Origin: Acinetobacter rathckeae
GTDB lineage: Bacteria > Pseudomonadota > Gammaproteobacteria > Pseudomonadales > Moraxellaceae
NCBI RefSeq assembly: GCF_015627125.1
Contig: NZ_VTDO01000007.1
Span: 1-64,000, forward strand
Direction: 5' to 3'
DNA: 64,000 bases
The notes under the pieces are model-generated. The model made no database searches, had not been told where the DNA came from, and worked only from the letters and a program-made list of their open reading frames with translations. This document shows, piece after piece, positions 26,794 through 35,107 of this stretch. Positions within the stretch are counted from its first letter, which is position 1; each line of letters begins with the position of its first letter. A program made the translations under genes and the position numbers.

Positions 26794-28950
26794 ATGTATT
26801 TCACTACAACACGTTTAACAAAAATTGCATTATCGGTTGCCTGTGTAGGCTTGGGGTCATCGTTTAGCTATGCCACATCGAATGATGTCACGCTAGATAC
26901 CATTGCTGTACAAGCACAAGGTAACTGGTTAGATGATGTGACGGCAAAAAAAGTACTTGACCATGCAGGGGCGAGAACGATTATTGATCGCCAACGCATG
27001 GATGATATGGCATCAACCACCATTAAAGATACATTAAAGCAAATACCTGGGGTACAGGTACAAGACAATGCGGGTACAGCAGGCAGTGACTTATCATTAA
27101 GTTTTGGGGTGCGTGGTTTAAGCTCACGTTTTTCACCACGTTCAACCGTGTTAATTGATGGTGTACCATTGGCTTTTGCACCGTATGGTCAGCCACAGCT
27201 ATCACTTGCACCCACAAGTTTAGGGAACATTGAGTCGATTGATGTGATTCGTGGTGCAGGTTCGGTACGTTTTGGGCCACAAAATGTGGGTGGGATTATT
27301 AACTTTAATACCCGTGCCATTCCCGAAAAATTTCAAGGTAATGTGGCATTAACCAATGAAATTGCCAAAAATGGCCATGTAAAAATGAGTCCTAACGTGT
27401 TCTTAGGCACCACATTTGAAAATGGTTTAGGTTTGGCATTGTTGTACTCTGGTACGCAGGGTGACGGCTATAGAGAAAGAAATGACCATAACAATATTAA
27501 TGATGTGGTACTTAAAACGGCATACCGTATTAATCCGCACAATAATATTGAATTTAACGTACATCGTTATGATGCAAAAGCAGGTATGCCAGGTGGGTTA
27601 ACTGTACAGCAATACAGCCTAGACCCAAATCAGTCGACACGACCTTATGACTTTTTCTCAGGTCATCGCACCGATGGTTCATTGAAATATACCTATAGTG
27701 ATGATGTAAACCAGTTTGAGTTATTGGCTTATCACACAGACACTTACCGTAATGCGGTAATGGAAAAAATTAACGACACCGATAAAAACAAAACACAGCT
27801 TAGAAATGCACCACGTAGTTATAAAGTGACAGCATTTGAGCCTCGTTTCTCACATGCATATGCATGGGGAAATACCAGTAATGAAGTATCTGTTGGTTAC
27901 CGTTATTTACATGAAGATAGTCAAGAGTATATTGGCCGTAGTGCATGGTATAAGAGTGGGGCAACGCCGCTATCTGTAGATGGTTATAGTGCTGCAGACG
28001 GAGACACGACAGCACATGCGGTGTATTTAGACCACAAAACACAGTGGAATGATTGGTCAATTACTCCTGGTGTACGTTTTGAGTCGATTAAAAGTAGAGA
28101 AAATTACTATAAGCTGAATGCCAATAATAGCGTAAAAAATTCAGTTGCGACGCATGTCAATTCAAATGAAGTTTTACCGAACTTGTCTATTTCATATAAA
28201 GCCAATGAGCAATGGAATATTTTTGCCAACTATGGTGTGTCTTTTGGGCCACAGCAGTATAGTCAAATGGCTAAAATTGATGATGCAGGTAAAGCAGTAT
28301 CACAAACAGCAGGTTTAAGCCCTGAGAAAGCCAAAAACTATGAAATAGGTACACACTACTTAGGGCAAGGTGTTACTGCTGAGTTGACCGCATTTTATAT
28401 TGACTTTGATCAAGAGTTACTACGCTATAATGTTGCAGGTACAGAAGGTTGGACAAACTTAGGTGCAACCAAGCACGTTGGTTTTGAGTTTGGTACAAGC
28501 TATGACTTTGGTCAGCTTTCAGAGCAACTTGATGGTTTGTCTGCACATGGAAACTTAACTTATACGCATGCAACGGCAGCTGCGGGTGTTAGAAAGGGTA
28601 AAGATATTTCATTTTACTCTAGATGGGTGGCAAATTTAGGTTTTGGCTATAAATATGAGCAATGGACGGTAAACACAGACTTCTTTGCTCAATCCAAACA
28701 AGTTGCACCAAATAAAAATGATCTGGTGATTGAGGATGCTGCAGGTATGTATGGCAATATTGCAGGGTATCACACCATGTCTATGCGCGTTGCTTATGAC
28801 TTTAGTCAACAGGTGAAAGGCTTAAAAGCGGCTGTAGGGGTTAAAAATATATTTGATCAAAACTATTTCACCCGCTCATCTGATGCAAACGGTGGTAAGT
28901 TTGAGGGTCAACCAAGAACGATTTTTGTTCAAACCTCATTTGATTTTTAA
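26794..28950 (+). CDS. TonB-dependent outer-membrane iron receptor, FecA-like
   Basis: A 718-residue receptor. A signal peptide (about 27 residues) is followed by a plug domain at about 45-175 (TIKDTLKQIPGVQVQ, FGVRGLSSR, STVLIDGVP, VIRGAGSVRFGPQNVGGIINF) and a 22-strand barrel ending in F. The plug and the C-terminal run GVKNIFDQNYFTRS...GQPRT closely recall E. coli FecA (ferric citrate). No N-terminal signalling domain is present, so it should not act through an anti-sigma factor. Ferric dicitrate is the best guess for the ligand. Confidence 0.88.
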   Translation: MYFTTTRLTKIALSVACVGLGSSFSYATSNDVTLDTIAVQAQGNWLDDVTAKKVLDHAGARTIIDRQRMDDMASTTIKDTLKQIPGVQVQDNAGTAGSDLSLSFGVRGLSSRFSPRSTVLIDGVPLAFAPYGQPQLSLAPTSLGNIESIDVIRGAGSVRFGPQNVGGIINFNTRAIPEKFQGNVALTNEIAKNGHVKMSPNVFLGTTFENGLGLALLYSGTQGDGYRERNDHNNINDVVLKTAYRINPHNNIEFNVHRYDAKAGMPGGLTVQQYSLDPNQSTRPYDFFSGHRTDGSLKYTYSDDVNQFELLAYHTDTYRNAVMEKINDTDKNKTQLRNAPRSYKVTAFEPRFSHAYAWGNTSNEVSVGYRYLHEDSQEYIGRSAWYKSGATPLSVDGYSAADGDTTAHAVYLDHKTQWNDWSITPGVRFESIKSRENYYKLNANNSVKNSVATHVNSNEVLPNLSISYKANEQWNIFANYGVSFGPQQYSQMAKIDDAGKAVSQTAGLSPEKAKNYEIGTHYLGQGVTAELTAFYIDFDQELLRYNVAGTEGWTNLGATKHVGFEFGTSYDFGQLSEQLDGLSAHGNLTYTHATAAAGVRKGKDISFYSRWVANLGFGYKYEQWTVNTDFFAQSKQVAPNKNDLVIEDAAGMYGNIAGYHTMSMRVAYDFSQQVKGLKAAVGVKNIFDQNYFTRSSDANGGKFEGQPRTIFVQTSFDF

Positions 28951-28970
28951 TCTATTCGGTTAAATGTAGA

Positions 28971-28995
28971 AGGTACGGTTCGCCGTGCCTTTTTT
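28971..28995 (+). terminator. Terminator after the FecA-like gene
   Basis: AGGTACGG and CCGTGCCT arms around TTCG (one G-U pair), then a T-run. Confidence 0.85.
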
Positions 28996-29020
28996 ATTGC
29001 CAAAAATAATAAATAGGCAT

Positions 29021-29055
29021 AAAAAAAGCCACAACATTATTTGTTGTGGCTTTTT
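29021..29055 (-). terminator. Terminator of the tRNA-Glu tandem (bidirectional)
   Basis: AAAAAGCCACAACA pairs with TGTTGTGGCTTTTT. It lies just beyond the 3' end of the minus-strand tRNA-Glu genes. Confidence 0.9.
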
Positions 29056-29061
29056 AGAATT

Positions 29062-29137
29062 TGGCGTCCCTACGGGGATTCGAACCCCGGTTACCGCCGT
29101 GAAAGGGCGATGTCCTAGGCCTCTAGACGATAGGGAC
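29062..29137 (-). tRNA. tRNA-Glu (TTC), copy 1
   Basis: 76 bases with CCA encoded. On the minus strand it starts GTCCCTATCGTCTAG and has anticodon TTC in CCTTTCACG. Identical to the copies at 29172 and 31333. Confidence 0.97.
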
Positions 29138-29171
29138 ATTTAGAGTATCTGTCTGATGAAATTCAATAATT

Positions 29172-29247
29172 TGGCGTCCCTACGGGGATTCGAACCCCGG
29201 TTACCGCCGTGAAAGGGCGATGTCCTAGGCCTCTAGACGATAGGGAC
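29172..29247 (-). tRNA. tRNA-Glu (TTC), copy 2
   Basis: Identical to copy 1 and 34 bases upstream of it on the minus strand, so one transcript from the promoter at 29266-29294 can carry both. Confidence 0.97.
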
Positions 29248-29265
29248 ACATCAGAAGGTGGGCAT

Positions 29266-29294
29266 ATATTATTGGTGTTTGCTCAAGCTGTCAA
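29266..29294 (-). promoter_or_regulatory. Sigma-70 promoter of the tRNA-Glu tandem
   Basis: On the minus strand TTGACA (29289-29294), 17-base spacer, TAATAT (29266-29271). Confidence 0.85.
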
Positions 29295-29336
29295 ACCTTT
29301 TTAGTACTAATTTGGTTTGGTTGCTTAAAAAATGTG

Positions 29337-30224
29337 TCAACTGGTGGCTAATATTAAATTTTGGTCAAAAATGCAACGAATTACACTGGGGTGTTGTAGA
29401 TAACCAATAATTTCATGGGGTTTATCTACAAAAGTTGTAATCAGCTTGTTATGAATATTTGGTTCAAAGTCAAATAAAGGAGCAGACATTGGAAAGGTGG
29501 TTAAGTAGTCATCTTTAGAATAAAAGTTATACCAGTCACCTTGTAAGCCATGAGGTCGAGACATAGGTTGTTCAATATGTTTTTGTACCACATTAAAAGG
29601 CAGGGGCGATGCTAAGGTAATGAATCGCTCGATATGATAGTCGCCAGACAGTTCATGTAGTAAGTTATAAGCAACTACAGTACCAAGAGAGTGAGCAACT
29701 ACAATATGTTTTTTATCTGGTTCAAAGCATGATTTAATTCGTTGGTGAATTGCCTGTTTAAAGGTTGCCTGATACCAATATAAGTACGCTTCAGCAATAA
29801 ATTTTTCAACCAGTGATTCATGTAAATCTGGAAAATGGTTGAGTAAAATTACCATTTCCTTTAATGCACGGTCTTTTGTAATTTGAGAAAATTGGAAAAA
29901 TTTTTCTCGTAAAGTCATTTTGGTATTGTATTGGTAGTGCGGGAGTATGGGCAGTGTAGGCGTACTGGTCTTCTGTGGCTGTAAGTGTCTAAGTTTATCT
30001 AGGAAATGCCAATGTGGTTTCATTGTGTCTAAATTAATCGCATTTTTAAAATTATACTCGGTTAAAATGTCACCGTAGAATGGAAATTCGAGGGTTATTT
30101 GAGCGTTATCTAGTTTAAGGTTATTTTTATCTAGGCCGAGTGAAAACACCTCTTGCCAATGCTTTTTAAAACGATGCGCATCTAAGTTTTGTTGATTAAT
30201 ACCATGAATAAAAATAACTTTCAT
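29337..30224 (-). CDS. Alpha/beta hydrolase of unknown role
   Basis: A 295-residue cytosolic alpha/beta hydrolase. The oxyanion-loop motif FIHGINQQ lies at residues 5-12, the nucleophile elbow is AHSLG with S179, the likely acid is D238 or D239 (FYSKDDY), and the likely base is H270 (DKPHEIIGYL). Between residues 50 and 160 is a long helical lid-like insert. No signal peptide. It lies alone between tRNA-Glu copies 2 and 3, divergent from lysO, and is AT-rich. Lipase or esterase activity is plausible; the real substrate is unknown. Confidence 0.7.
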   Translation of the reverse strand: MKVIFIHGINQQNLDAHRFKKHWQEVFSLGLDKNNLKLDNAQITLEFPFYGDILTEYNFKNAINLDTMKPHWHFLDKLRHLQPQKTSTPTLPILPHYQYNTKMTLREKFFQFSQITKDRALKEMVILLNHFPDLHESLVEKFIAEAYLYWYQATFKQAIHQRIKSCFEPDKKHIVVAHSLGTVVAYNLLHELSGDYHIERFITLASPLPFNVVQKHIEQPMSRPHGLQGDWYNFYSKDDYLTTFPMSAPLFDFEPNIHNKLITTFVDKPHEIIGYLQHPSVIRCIFDQNLILATS

Positions 30225-30404
30225 TTTTTCTTAAAGACATTATCTAGAGTGTGATTTGATTATATGTGACTTTATAGATTTGAGCCGATAAAGCTACCGT
30301 TTTACAGCATTGATTTTGTATAAGAATTATATCTCAATCTTGGCAATGCTATAATTATATGTCGGATTACAAAATATATTTTCTATGAACGTGGCTTTTT
30401 ATTT

Positions 30405-31313
30405 ATGTTGATTTTACTTCTTAATGCCGTTTGGCCGATTACGTGTGCATTATTACTGGGTTGGCTGATTGGGAAAACTATAAATACACGTATACATCAA
30501 TATTTTTCTAAAAGCATTGGTTATTTTATTTGGTTGTTATTGGTTTCTGTGGGTATGCAGTTTGGGGAGGTTTTAGCTAATCCTAAAACAGGTTTAAGTC
30601 TTGTCGGCTCTGCTATGTTATATGCAGGGCTATTATCTGTGGTTACATTTGTGGTGCTTATACCATTTCAGTCTTTTGATAAGCATGCATCTGATGACTC
30701 AACAGCATCATTTAAAGATATTGTTGCACCAATAAAAGCCTGTTGTTTGGCTGTTTTAATGGTTGTGATTGGTGGAATTTTATATTTTTTACTGCCCAAC
30801 GATATTCGTTCAGTGAATGTTTCGGGGCACTTGTTATATTTAGTCATTTTTATGATTGGGGCAGAGCTTTCAACTGTAAAAATTGAAAGAATAACAAAAC
30901 AGCACCTCTATGTACCTTTTATGGCTTTATTGGTTTGGCCTGTTGTTGCATGGTTTTTAAGTTTTTTTTATTCGCAAGACACTTTAACACTTATGATGCT
31001 TGGTGGTGGATTGGGCTGGTTTAGTTTGTCTGGTTCATTGGTTGCAGAGTTGACTCAAAGTAATCAATTGGGGGGCTTTGCATTACTTACAGATTTATTT
31101 AGAGAAATATTTTCGATTATTTTTATTTACTTATTTGGTCGTCGTTTTTCTTTAAGTGCTTTAGGTGTGTGTGGTGCAACTGCAATGGATTCAACATTAC
31201 CATTTGTAAAAAAGAACTGTACTGCGAGTGATGTGCAAATTGCAATTTTCAGTGGGTTTATTTTGAGTATACTTGCACCATTTTTAATTATAATTTGTGC
31301 ATCGCTACGGTGA
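30405..31313 (+). CDS. lysO: LysO-type lysine exporter
   Basis: A 302-residue membrane protein resembling E. coli LysO (YbjE). It has about eight membrane segments and the family's late motifs LGWFSLSGSLVAELT and LTDLFREI, followed by CGATAMDSTLPFVKK. LysO exports L-lysine and toxic lysine analogues. TATAAT about 55 bases upstream is a possible -10. No lysine riboswitch-like structure was seen in the leader. The gene ends 19 bases before a convergent tRNA-Glu gene. Confidence 0.85.
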   Translation: MLILLLNAVWPITCALLLGWLIGKTINTRIHQYFSKSIGYFIWLLLVSVGMQFGEVLANPKTGLSLVGSAMLYAGLLSVVTFVVLIPFQSFDKHASDDSTASFKDIVAPIKACCLAVLMVVIGGILYFLLPNDIRSVNVSGHLLYLVIFMIGAELSTVKIERITKQHLYVPFMALLVWPVVAWFLSFFYSQDTLTLMMLGGGLGWFSLSGSLVAELTQSNQLGGFALLTDLFREIFSIIFIYLFGRRFSLSALGVCGATAMDSTLPFVKKNCTASDVQIAIFSGFILSILAPFLIIICASLR

Positions 31314-31332
31314 GTATTTGAGAGAGTAAACT

Positions 31333-31408
31333 TGGCGTCCCTACGGGGATTCGAACCCCGGTTACCGCCGTGAAAGGGCGATGTCCTAGGCCTCTAGACG
31401 ATAGGGAC
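31333..31408 (-). tRNA. tRNA-Glu (TTC), copy 3
   Basis: Identical to the two copies near 29.1 kb. It is 22 bases downstream of tRNA-Ala on the same strand, so probably co-transcribed with it. Confidence 0.97.
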
Positions 31409-31430
31409 ATATATACACGAACAAGCGATT

Positions 31431-31506
31431 TGGTGGAGTCAAGCAGGATCGAACTGCTGACCTCTACAATGCCATTGTAGCGCTCTACCAACTGAGCTAT
31501 GACCCC
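31431..31506 (-). tRNA. tRNA-Ala (GGC)
   Basis: 76 bases with CCA encoded. On the minus strand it starts GGGGTCATAGCTCAG and has anticodon GGC in AATGGCATT. Acceptor stem includes one G-U pair. Confidence 0.96.
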
Positions 31507-31524
31507 AGTTGCTGTGTGAGCGCT

Positions 31525-31553
31525 ATATTAGGGTGAAGTTGCTGTTACGTCAA
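31525..31553 (-). promoter_or_regulatory. Sigma-70 promoter of the tRNA-Ala/tRNA-Glu pair
   Basis: On the minus strand TTGACG (31548-31553), 17-base spacer, TAATAT (31525-31530). Confidence 0.8.
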
Positions 31554-31568
31554 GTGAAAAATATAGCA

Positions 31569-33077
31569 TTATGAATCAATTGCATTATTTTTCGGCAATT
31601 GTAGTGATTCATTGAGTTTTTCCCACACTTTTAGCTCTTTTTTACTTGGTGAGCCTACAGTTTCTAGTGCGTTGCGTAAGCGAGCATAGGTTAAGTCAGG
31701 TCCAATGGTGACCATTGCTTGCATAATTGGCGTGGCACTGGTTGAACCGGCAATGGCAATAAAGAATGTTGGCATGAAGTCACGTAGTTTAATGCCCATT
31801 TGGTTAGCCAAGTCCATGAGAATTTGACTGACTGTGTCATTATTCCATGTAAAGGTTTTTTCTAAACGCCAAATTGCAAATTGCAGGCTTTGGCGTACTT
31901 GCTCAGGTGTGAGTTTTTTATGTACAAACATATCTGCATTTAAGCTTGGCATATGGTTGAAGTATAAACTAGACCAGTTCACGGCTTCAGAGAGTAAGTT
32001 AATACGTGGTTGAATGGCTTGAGCGATCTCTTGCAACTTGGCAGGGTTATTTTGCCAAGCCAGTAAACGTTCTAATAGCTGTACAGGGGTTAAAGACTTG
32101 ATCCATTGCCCATTGAGCCAATTGAGTTTGTCTACATCAAACACAGGGCCACCTAAAGACACACGTTTTACATCAAAATGATCCATCATCTCTTGTAGGG
32201 TAAATACTTCACGCTCGTCTGGCATAGACCAACCCATACGACCTAAGTAGTTTAATAGTGCTTCAGGCAGTACACCAATGTCTTTGTAGTAGTTAATTGA
32301 CGTTGGGTTTTTACGTTTAGAGAGTTTTGATTTATCTGGGTTACGAAGCAGTGGCATGTGGCACAGTGTTGGCATCTCCCAACCAAAATATTGGTACAGG
32401 AGTTGGTGCTTTGGTGCAGATGGTAGCCATTCTTCACCACGTAATACGTGGGTGATTTGCATTAAATGGTCATCGACCACATTGGCTAAGTGGTAGGTAG
32501 GTAGGCCATCAGTTTTTAGCAAAATTTGCATGTCTACTTGTGCCCAAGGGATTTCAACTTCACCACGCAGTAAATCGTTAAATTTACAGATGCCTTCTTC
32601 AGGCACTTTCATACGTATAACGTGTGGTTCACCTGCGGCAAGACGTTGTTGCACTTCCGCATCGCTTAACTTTAAACCACGACCGTCGTATTTTGGTGTT
32701 TCACCACGTGCTTGCTGTGCTGCACGCATTTCATCTAACTCTGCTGCTGTTGCAAAGCAATAAAATGCATGGCCTTTTTCTACAAGTTCTAAAGCATATT
32801 GCTTGTAGATATCCATACGTTCAGACTGACGGTAAGGTGCATGTGGGCCACCAACATCTGGACCTTCGCTCCATGTTAGACCTAACCAACGCATTGAATC
32901 TAAAATCATTTTTTCAGATTCAGGGGTTGAGCGTTGTTGGTCTGTATCTTCTATACGAAGAATAAATTCACCGCCATGTTGTTTGGCAAAACATAAATTA
33001 AATAATGCAATATATGCTGTACCAACATGTGGAAAACCTGTTGGAGAAGGAGCAATACGTGTACGAACAGTGGTCAT
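31569..33077 (-). CDS. gltX: GltX, glutamyl-tRNA synthetase
   Basis: A 502-residue class I synthetase charging tRNA-Glu. The HIGH-type motif is [12 protein letters not shown] near the N-terminus and the KMSKS-type motif is [10 protein letters not shown]. The start at [12 protein letters not shown] is chosen because two upstream ATGs (33083, 33107) add residues not expected in the family, and TATAAT overlaps the outer one. The C-terminal anticodon-binding domain is complete. It is encoded just beyond tRNA-Ala and one of the tRNA-Glu genes it serves, on the same strand. Confidence 0.95.
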   Translation of the reverse strand: MTTVRTRIAPSPTGFPHVGTAYIALFNLCFAKQHGGEFILRIEDTDQQRSTPESEKMILDSMRWLGLTWSEGPDVGGPHAPYRQSERMDIYKQYALELVEKGHAFYCFATAAELDEMRAAQQARGETPKYDGRGLKLSDAEVQQRLAAGEPHVIRMKVPEEGICKFNDLLRGEVEIPWAQVDMQILLKTDGLPTYHLANVVDDHLMQITHVLRGEEWLPSAPKHQLLYQYFGWEMPTLCHMPLLRNPDKSKLSKRKNPTSINYYKDIGVLPEALLNYLGRMGWSMPDEREVFTLQEMMDHFDVKRVSLGGPVFDVDKLNWLNGQWIKSLTPVQLLERLLAWQNNPAKLQEIAQAIQPRINLLSEAVNWSSLYFNHMPSLNADMFVHKKLTPEQVRQSLQFAIWRLEKTFTWNNDTVSQILMDLANQMGIKLRDFMPTFFIAIAGSTSATPIMQAMVTIGPDLTYARLRNALETVGSPSKKELKVWEKLNESLQLPKNNAIDS

Positions 33078-33164
33078 AATCATGTCTAAAGCTTTTTTAG
33101 TTAACATGCATTATAACGAAAAATAACTGTGACGATAGGGTGAGTTGTCTTGCTTGCGATATGC

Positions 33165-33503
33165 TTATGAATTACACAGTGCAAGTAAGTTTTGTAAAAA
33201 ACGAGAAAAGCGTTGCTGTTGTGCTGCAAAGAAGTTTTGCGTCGGTGCAGCATGAATGGTGTTGAGCATGACTAGATCGTCATGATCTGATACTTGGCTG
33301 TTTAAATTTTCTTTTTGCTTTTCTAAGGCATGTTCTGAAATTTTCAACTGTGGTCGATTGAGTAGGTCTTGATGAATGAACAAAACACGGGATTGTAGTC
33401 CATGATCTACTTCTGCTTGGCCAGCAGTGTTTGTGGCTTGTGCAATATTCACACACATGCCAAAACAAGAAAGAGTAAGGATGACAGGACGTACAAAAGA
33501 CAT
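33165..33503 (-). CDS. Small exported protein of unknown function
   Basis: A 112-residue protein. A signal peptide (MSFVRPVILTLSCFGMCVN, cleaved after about residue 23 at AQA) precedes a polar, glutamine-rich helical region. The ATG at 33503 has GGAG upstream. The C-terminus ends in LLALCNS with one cysteine. It lies upstream of gltX on the same strand and divergent from rsmH. I recognise no family. Confidence 0.6.
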   Translation of the reverse strand: MSFVRPVILTLSCFGMCVNIAQATNTAGQAEVDHGLQSRVLFIHQDLLNRPQLKISEHALEKQKENLNSQVSDHDDLVMLNTIHAAPTQNFFAAQQQRFSRFLQNLLALCNS

Positions 33504-33830
33504 GTTCAATGCTCCAGCAATCGACAAAAACATGTACGAAGATGCTTTGTGATATTATATGTAGTGATTTTATACAGATATTGTATCTTATTTTATTGAT
33601 TTAAGTATGTTGTAATCATGAATTAAAGTCACTTTTTAATTCAAGGTGATGGTTTTTTTATATTATTTTCGGACTATTTTGCCATTGATGTGCCATTTTT
33701 GAACAAAAAGATGAAAAAAATGGAAATAAATATTAAAAATTAATATTTTCCTACAAAAAGTTGTTTGGCAGCGCCAAAGATCATGGTGATAATAGTAAAA
33801 TCTATCATTCATTTTTTCTGATGCCACTTT
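33504..33830. other. Upstream region of the division/cell-wall cluster
   Basis: No gene seen; mraZ, which often heads this cluster, is absent. It holds a 9-bp hairpin at 33619-33643 and a perfect 15-base palindrome at 33764-33778, about 50 bases before rsmH. Confidence 0.55.
33764..33778. promoter_or_regulatory. Palindrome before rsmH, possible operator
   Basis: TTTGGCAGCGCCAAA is a perfect palindrome with a three-base centre, 52 bases before the rsmH start and near a weak GATAAT at 33788-33793. Confidence 0.4.
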
Positions 33831-34757
33831 ATGTCACATATTTCTGTACTGCTTAACGAAACAATAGATGCACTTTTGGCGAATCGTCAAACAGGAATAT
33901 ATGTGGATGCAACATTTGGTCGGGGTGGACATACACGTTTACTGCTCTCTAAGTTAGATGAGCATAGCCAAGTGTATGCATTTGACAAAGACCCACAAGC
34001 ATTACAAACCGCAGCTGAGTTGGCACAACAAGATGCACGTTTTCATATTATTCATGCCAGTTTTGCAGACTTAGAAGCTGAATTACAGCGTAAAGGTATT
34101 TATAAAGTCGATGGTATTATGGCTGACCTTGGTGTGTCTTCACCACAGCTTGACCAAGCCGAGCGTGGCTTTAGCTTTATGAATAATGGGCCTTTAGATA
34201 TGCGTATGGATAACTCTAAAGGACAAACTGCAAGACAGTGGCTACTTGAGGTTGATGAAGAAACGCTTGCTAACACCATTTATAAATATGGCGAGGAGCG
34301 TTATAGTCGTCGTATTGCGAAAGCGATTAAAATGGCAGGGGATATAGAAACCACGGCCGAGCTTGCTGAACTGGTGAAGCGAGCACATCCGAAGTGGGAA
34401 AAAAATAAGCATGCGGCCACCCGTACTTTTCAGGCCATTCGTATTGCAATTAATAAAGAATTAGAAGATGTGGAAACATTTTTACCCCAAGCGGTAAATA
34501 TGCTCAAGCCTGAGGCAAGACTTGCAGTGATCAGCTTTCATTCGTTAGAAGATCGCATGATTAAACAGTTTATACAAAAAGAGTCAACTTTGCCTGAAGA
34601 TAATGGCTGGGGGCTACCTGTGGTACCTAAAGATACTCGCCGTTTAAAGAAAATCGCTCGTATTTGTGCAAGCCCAGAAGAAGTTAAAGCGAATCCACGT
34701 TCACGCAGTGCATGGTTACGCGTGGCGGCAGGGTTGAAATACGATATAGAAGAATAA
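33831..34757 (+). CDS. rsmH: RsmH, 16S rRNA m4C1402 methyltransferase
   Basis: A 308-residue SAM-dependent methyltransferase (formerly MraW) acting on C1402 of 16S rRNA. The SAM motif DATFGRGGHT is at about residues 26-35, and the C-terminus is complete (RSRSAWLRVAAGLKY). Start is ATG; no strong ribosome site is visible. It heads rsmH-ftsL-ftsI-murE-murF-mraY; the ftsL start comes two bases after its stop. Confidence 0.95.
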   Translation: MSHISVLLNETIDALLANRQTGIYVDATFGRGGHTRLLLSKLDEHSQVYAFDKDPQALQTAAELAQQDARFHIIHASFADLEAELQRKGIYKVDGIMADLGVSSPQLDQAERGFSFMNNGPLDMRMDNSKGQTARQWLLEVDEETLANTIYKYGEERYSRRIAKAIKMAGDIETTAELAELVKRAHPKWEKNKHAATRTFQAIRIAINKELEDVETFLPQAVNMLKPEARLAVISFHSLEDRMIKQFIQKESTLPEDNGWGLPVVPKDTRRLKKIARICASPEEVKANPRSRSAWLRVAAGLKYDIEE

Positions 34758-34759
34758 GT

Positions 34760-35098
34760 ATGAAGAAAAATCTTGCAGACGTGAATGTAGAGACTCAACT
34801 CAGCCAAGGTTATAAAAAAACCATGCTGTACGGGTTTTTAGCACTTTTGATTTGCGTGAGTGCAATTATGGTGGTATTTGAAGTGTTTGAATACCGCCAC
34901 GACTACCGACAAATGACCGGTTACTTAAAAGAGCAAGATGATTTAAATGCCGAATGGACACGGTTGCTGATTGAGCAACAGACCTTTGGCTCTACGTCTC
35001 AAATCGGCACACGTGCAGTGACGCAGTTACGTATGTTCTCACCACCAGCAGCAGAAACAGTGGTGATTGCTCTACCGCCGTTAGAGCAGAAAAAATAA
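34760..35098 (+). CDS. ftsL: FtsL, cell division protein
   Basis: A 112-residue bitopic inner-membrane protein: a short cytosolic N-terminus, one membrane helix (about 25-46) and a periplasmic coiled coil (about 48-85, YRQMTGYLKEQDDLNAEWTR). Size, topology and position between rsmH and ftsI identify FtsL, which forms the FtsQLB complex of the divisome. Start is the ATG at 34760, two bases after the rsmH stop. A longer frame overlapping rsmH from 34712 is not needed. Confidence 0.92.
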   Translation: MKKNLADVNVETQLSQGYKKTMLYGFLALLICVSAIMVVFEVFEYRHDYRQMTGYLKEQDDLNAEWTRLLIEQQTFGSTSQIGTRAVTQLRMFSPPAAETVVIALPPLEQKK

Positions 35099-35107
35099 GG
35101 TTGTGGT

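Noticed and set aside
30225..30404. Possible lysine riboswitch before lysO
   Set aside because: The leader is too short and lacks the paired elements of the L box.
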